Source: JAEUPI01 sp035499355 (lineage in GTDB: Bacteria > Pseudomonadota > Gammaproteobacteria > Burkholderiales > Burkholderiaceae_C). Taken from it: a DNA stretch of 32,508 bases. The DNA lies in contig DATJYZ010000148.1 of assembly GCA_035499355.1 (NCBI GenBank), forward strand, positions 1-32,508, in the 5' to 3' direction. The translations under genes were made by a program, and so were the position numbers. The notes beneath the pieces were generated by a model. The model ran no database searches. It was given only the letters and a program-made list of their open reading frames with translations, and had not been told where the DNA came from. Positions within the stretch are counted from its first letter, which is position 1, and each line of letters opens with the position of its first letter. Shown here piece after piece: positions 28,877 through 32,508 of this stretch.

Positions 28877-30445
28877 TCAGTGCGCGCACGGCAGCACCAC
28901 GCGGAACTGCGAGCCGTGCGGCTGCGCCGGCAGCATCGCGAGCGTGCCGCCGTGCGCCTGCACGATCGTGCGGCAGATCGCCAGCCCCATGCCCATGCCG
29001 TTGGATTTGGTGGTGAAGAAGGGGTCGAAGATGCGGCTGCGCAGCGCTTCGGCAACCCCGCTGCCGCAGTCGGTCACGGTGAGCAGCACGCTGTGCCCAT
29101 CGAGCCTCTGCGAGGCCACGCGCACCACCGCGGGCCGGTCGGTGAGACCGCGCATCGCGTCGGCCGCGTTGCTCAGCAGATTGAGCAGCACCTGCTGCAG
29201 CTGGCCGCGCCGCGCCGGCACCGGCGGCAGCGGAGCCGACAGCGCCAGTTGCACCACGATCTTCTGGTTCGCGAACTCCGGGCGCAACAGGTCCACCGTG
29301 TCGCGCACCAACTCGTTGAGGTCGAGCGCGGCCCCGGCGACCTGCTCGCGGCCGAACGCCTCGCGCATGGCGCGGATGGCGTCGCTGGCGCGCTGGGCTT
29401 CGCCGGCGATCGCGCGCAGGGCGTCGAGCGCCTCGTCGACATCGGGCGGCGCGCGCTGCAGCCAGCGCCGACCGGCGCTGGCATCGACGATGATCGCCGT
29501 GAGCGGCTGCTTCATCTCGTGCTCGATCGCCGCGGTGGCGGCCTGCACCGACAGCGCGCGGCCTTCGCGCTCGCGCTCGCGTGCCGCCATCGACAACGCC
29601 AGCCGGGCGTAGAGCATGGTCGACTCCACCAGCAGCACTAGCAGCACCGCCGACGACGCCAGCAGGCCGAACACGCGGCCGACGTACCAGACCAGGCTGT
29701 AGCGCTGCGAGGTCATGCTCAGCAGCAACGTCTCGATGAACCAGGCCCACAGCACCACCAGCAGCCACAGGTCGAGCACCGACGAGCGGCGGCGCCACAC
29801 CAACGCGACCGACGTCACGCTCAGCAGCAGCACCGCGGGGGCGGCCACGTCCTCCCACAGCCGGTTGGCGCGCCGCGCGTCGACCATGATCGGCGGCAGC
29901 AGGTGTTCACCGGCGGTGACCAGCCACGTCAGGGCCAGCGCCACCGCGACCACGCCGGCGGCGGCCAGCGCGATGGCGCGGCCGGGCGCGACGCCTCGCG
30001 GCGGCTCCGTCAGCCGTGTGCGCTTGAGCAACGCGTAAACGATCGCCGCCGGCGGCAGTGCCAGGTGCCAGCAGATGTACAGCCACACCGTGCTCTGCAG
30101 CCCGGCGCCGAGGAGTCCCCGGTCGGCGAACGCGCCGGGGAAGGTGAGGGCATGCGGCACGATGATCAGCGAGGCGAACAGATAGCCGCTGGCCAGCGCC
30201 AACAGGCCCGGCGCGCGGGTGATGACGAACTGCGCAAACAGCAGCACCGCGGTGATCAGGTCGCCCACGAACAGCACCGTGTCGACCACCGGGATGAACG
30301 CGTTCTGCGGCGGCAGCTCGCGGTGCCTGAACGGCACCGTGACCATGAACACCAGCGCCAGCAGTGCCATCACGGCGTACGCCGTGTTCTGCTGGCGCGC
30401 CGACGGCGGCAGCGTCGAGATCAGGCTGGGCTGACTGTCCGCCAC
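28877..30445 (-). CDS. MASE4-type sensor histidine kinase
   Basis: This 522-residue kinase starts at GTG 30445, chosen because longer readings run into the sulfatase gene. About eight membrane helices fill residues 25-285; the opening (AYAVMALLALVFMVTVPF, then ELPPQNAFIPVVDTVLFVGDLITAVLL) matches the MASE4 sensor domain. The kinase core follows without a PAS domain: H309 in EHEMKQPLTAII, N box VLLNLLSNAADAM, DCGSGV, and GMGMGLAICRTIVQAHGG. The histidine region resembles that of the kinase at 21974, so both may feed the same FixJ-like or CheY-like regulators. It lies 32 bases after the sulfatase stop and is likely cotranscribed with it; the cassette-2 promoter lies just downstream. Confidence 0.88.
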   Translation of the reverse strand: MADSQPSLISTLPPSARQQNTAYAVMALLALVFMVTVPFRHRELPPQNAFIPVVDTVLFVGDLITAVLLFAQFVITRAPGLLALASGYLFASLIIVPHALTFPGAFADRGLLGAGLQSTVWLYICWHLALPPAAIVYALLKRTRLTEPPRGVAPGRAIALAAAGVVAVALALTWLVTAGEHLLPPIMVDARRANRLWEDVAAPAVLLLSVTSVALVWRRRSSVLDLWLLVVLWAWFIETLLLSMTSQRYSLVWYVGRVFGLLASSAVLLVLLVESTMLYARLALSMAAREREREGRALSVQAATAAIEHEMKQPLTAIIVDASAGRRWLQRAPPDVDEALDALRAIAGEAQRASDAIRAMREAFGREQVAGAALDLNELVRDTVDLLRPEFANQKIVVQLALSAPLPPVPARRGQLQQVLLNLLSNAADAMRGLTDRPAVVRVASQRLDGHSVLLTVTDCGSGVAEALRSRIFDPFFTTKSNGMGMGLAICRTIVQAHGGTLAMLPAQPHGSQFRVVLPCAH

Positions 30446-30477
30446 CGCACGCTCACGCGCCCGCGAGAGAGGTCGGG

Positions 30478-32508
30478 TCAATCCACCGCGAACGCCGCCG
30501 CGGCCAGCTTCTCGAGGTCGAGGTACTGCTTCTTCTCCACCGTGACACCGACGAACCTGATCTCGCCGCCCTTGAACGTGCCTGGCGTCTTGTATTCCGC
30601 GCTGACCGCATCGCCGCTGTCGCGGCCGACGCACAGGCCATCGCCCGACAGCGTGAACTTGCCGAGCTGTGTCTTCATGTCGCCTTCGGCTTCCACCTGG
30701 TTGTTCACGTACAGCTTGGTCCTGCCGATGGACTCGCCGTACTTGCCGGCCTTCTCACGCGTGAATTCCATGCCCAGCGTGTATTTGCCCGGCTTCAGCG
30801 CCGTCTTCGAGACGAACTTCTGCTCGGGCTTGATGCCGAGGAAGTTGTACACGTAGTGCAGCTTGCCGTCCTTGATGAACAGCGAGTGGCCGCCAAAACG
30901 CGAGCCGTGGGCGAAGATCACGCCCGAGCAGTCGGCGTCCTTGATCTCGACGTCGGCGATGATCTTGTAGTTGCGACCGCGCACGTTGACGGCCACGCCC
31001 TCCGGGACCGGGGACGTGCCGGGGTAGTACACGTAGCGCTCGCGCGGCCCTTCGTCGGTGGGGCGTTCCACGCCCAGCAGCTCGGCGGCGCTGCGGTCAT
31101 CGAGCGGCAGCACCTTGTTCTTCGTCGCCTCGCTGAACCACAGCCGGATCAGCGCCTTGAGCTTGGCCGGGTACTTCTTCGAAAGGTCGGTCGATTCGGA
31201 GCGGTCCTTTTCCACGTGGTAGAGCTGCCACTCGTCCTTGTCGAAGTGGCCCTTGCCGGTGAGCGGCGCATGCAGCGCCACCGCTTTCCAGCCGTCCTTC
31301 CACATGCCGCGCGTGCCGAGCATGGCGTAGTACTGCTGCTTCTTCCTCGTCGGCGCGTTGGGTTTCGCGTCGAAGCTGTACTTCATCGACACGCCGGACA
31401 ACGGATACTGCTTGACGCCGCGGTAAACCGTGGGCATCTTCAGGCCGATGGCCTCCAGAATGGTGGGCACGATGTCCACCGAGTGGTGGTATTGGTGGCG
31501 CACCTGCCCCTTGGCCTTGATGCCCTTGGGCCAGTGAACGACCATCGGGCACGCGGTGCCGCCGGCGTACTGCGAGTAGCGCTTGAACATCTGATACGGC
31601 GTGGAAAAGGCGACCGCCCAGCCCGTCGGATAGTGGTTGTAGGTCTCCGGGCCGCCCAGCACGTCGAGGTACTTCAGGTTCTCCGACAACTCGTCGGGAT
31701 AGTTGTTGAAGAACTTGTTCTCGTTGACCGAGCCGCTGGGGCTGCCCTCGCCCGAGGCGCCGTTGTCGGCGCAGTAGAAGATCAGCGTGTTGTCGAGCTG
31801 GCCGGTCTGCTCCAGGTAGTCGACGATGCGACCGACCTGGACGTCGGTGTATTCCGAGAAGCCGGCGTAGACCTCGGCCATGCGCGCGAACAGCTTCTTC
31901 TCGTCCGGCTTCAGCGAATCCCAGGGGCGCACGGCATCGGCCGGGTTGGCCACGTCTTGCGGCAGCGGGTTGATCGGCGTCAGCTGGGTGTCCTTGGGGA
32001 GCATGCCCTTGTCGATCATGCGCTTGGTCACCCACTCGCGATAGGCTTCGTAGCCGTCGTCGAACCGGCCCTTGTACTTGTCGACGTACTCCCTGGGAGC
32101 GTGGTGCGGGGCGTGGTTCGCGCCCGGGCAGAACCACATGAACCATGGCTTCGAAGGGTTGCTGGCCTTCTGGTCCCGGATCATCTGCAGCGCCTGGTCC
32201 GCGAGGTCTTTCGACAGGTGATAGCCCTCCTCGGGGCCGTACGGCTGGTCGATGAACTTGTTGTCCTCCACCAGGTCCGGGTACCACTGGTTGGTCTCGC
32301 CGCCGATGAAGCCGTAGTAGCGGTCGAAGCCCTTCTGCACCGGCCACTCGGAGCGATTGCCGCCCGGCGCGATATCGGTCTCGGGCACGTTGTGCTGCTT
32401 GCCCAGCCAGAACGTGCTGAAACCGTTCTCCTGCAGCACCTGCCCGATGGTGGCGCATTCGGCGGGCGTGCGACCGCTCCAGCCCGGGAAGCCCTGCGCA
32501 CCTTCGGT
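30478..32508 (-). CDS. Type-I sulfatase (arylsulfatase-like), 5' end outside window
   Basis: The frame is open to the window edge, giving 676 C-terminal residues. Sulfatase landmarks include FSTFWLGKQHN, PWFMWFCPGANHAPHHAP, IFYCADNGASGEGSPSG (the metal-binding DN pair) and VVHWPKGIKAKGQ followed by HHSVDIVPTILEAIG. The C-terminal 200 residues form a jelly-roll-like extension as in long arylsulfatases. The N-terminal CxPxR motif, where formylglycine would form, lies outside the window, so its dependence on the FGE at 5002 cannot be checked here. The codon composition and the Lys content (KLKALIRLWFSEATKNK) differ somewhat from neighbours, which might reflect transfer. A MASE4 kinase gene follows directly. 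Confidence 0.9.
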   Translation of the reverse strand, partial: TEGAQGFPGWSGRTPAECATIGQVLQENGFSTFWLGKQHNVPETDIAPGGNRSEWPVQKGFDRYYGFIGGETNQWYPDLVEDNKFIDQPYGPEEGYHLSKDLADQALQMIRDQKASNPSKPWFMWFCPGANHAPHHAPREYVDKYKGRFDDGYEAYREWVTKRMIDKGMLPKDTQLTPINPLPQDVANPADAVRPWDSLKPDEKKLFARMAEVYAGFSEYTDVQVGRIVDYLEQTGQLDNTLIFYCADNGASGEGSPSGSVNENKFFNNYPDELSENLKYLDVLGGPETYNHYPTGWAVAFSTPYQMFKRYSQYAGGTACPMVVHWPKGIKAKGQVRHQYHHSVDIVPTILEAIGLKMPTVYRGVKQYPLSGVSMKYSFDAKPNAPTRKKQQYYAMLGTRGMWKDGWKAVALHAPLTGKGHFDKDEWQLYHVEKDRSESTDLSKKYPAKLKALIRLWFSEATKNKVLPLDDRSAAELLGVERPTDEGPRERYVYYPGTSPVPEGVAVNVRGRNYKIIADVEIKDADCSGVIFAHGSRFGGHSLFIKDGKLHYVYNFLGIKPEQKFVSKTALKPGKYTLGMEFTREKAGKYGESIGRTKLYVNNQVEAEGDMKTQLGKFTLSGDGLCVGRDSGDAVSAEYKTPGTFKGGEIRFVGVTVEKKQYLDLEKLAAAAFAVD

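Noticed and set aside
30446..30634. N-terminal extension of the MASE4 kinase into the sulfatase gene
   Set aside because: It is an out-of-frame shadow of the sulfatase end; GTG 30445 comes just before the first membrane helix region.
1..32508. Mobile element, prophage or defence system
   Set aside because: No transposase, integrase, terminal repeats, tRNA-adjacent site or defence-type domain was found. The YqjE-like holin-superfamily protein belongs to a housekeeping set.

Overview
The window is very GC-rich, densely coded, and carries no tRNA, rRNA, insertion sequence or CRISPR array that I can see. Gene content (NodT-type outer-membrane efflux lipoproteins, CbpA/CbpM, a FixJ-like regulator, DUF2950 and DUF3300 proteins, a YqjD/YqjE/YqjK set) and near-exclusive G/C at third codon positions suggest a free-living betaproteobacterium of the Burkholderiales. 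This is an inference from families, not from a marker gene.

Layout. (1) 1-4438, plus strand: the tail of an upstream gene, a YiaV/YibH-like membrane-fusion protein, a NodT-type outer-membrane factor and a phospholipase-D-like lipoprotein. (2) 4617-5994, minus: a formylglycine-generating-enzyme (FGE)-like protein with both catalytic cysteines, followed by a small DUF1622-like membrane protein. (3) 6253-12033: a basic-tailed helical protein with a terminator, a HAD-like lipoprotein phosphatase, an outer-membrane barrel protein, a small lipoprotein (minus), a D15/BamA-like barrel protein, and the cbpA-cbpM pair. (4) 12077-17119: a small secreted protein (minus) and a complete ABC-type tripartite exporter (adaptor, ATPase, ABC-2 permease, NodT factor). 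(5) 17132-20314, minus: an aryl-sulfate sulfotransferase-like lipoprotein and a Spy-like/YqjD/YqjE/YqjK operon. (6) 20497-24070: a lone CheY-like receiver, a FixJ-like regulator and, divergently, a MASE1-PAS histidine kinase. (7) 24027-28679, minus: two tandem copies of a DUF3300-DUF2950 cassette. (8) 28877-32508, minus: a MASE4-type histidine kinase downstream of a sulfatase that runs off the window.

The most interesting signal lies outside the genes. An 18-bp dyad of the form ATTGGACC-TT-GGTCCAAT recurs in intergenic regions: before the FGE gene, before the D15-like gene, before the Spy-like operon, twice in tandem before the CheY-like gene, and before each DUF3300 cassette (one copy degenerate). 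At three of these promoters a CATAAT/CACAAT -10-like hexamer lies 31-32 bp from the dyad centre, so the dyad sits near -41.5. The two DUF3300 promoters also carry an FNR/FixK-like TTGA-N6-TCAA box exactly 53 bp from the -10 centre. The dyad has the same ACC-N2-GGT core as boxes known for FixJ-family regulators of the StyR/TodT type. I therefore propose a local envelope regulon in which the kinases at 21974 and/or 28877 act through the FixJ-like protein at 21027 on the DUF3300-DUF2950 cassettes, the CheY-like gene, the Spy/Yqj operon, the FGE gene and the D15-like protein. The motif and spacings are read from the sequence; the assignment to this regulator is inference.

A second theme is sulfate esters: FGE-like enzyme, aryl-sulfate sulfotransferase and sulfatase all occur within 32 kb.
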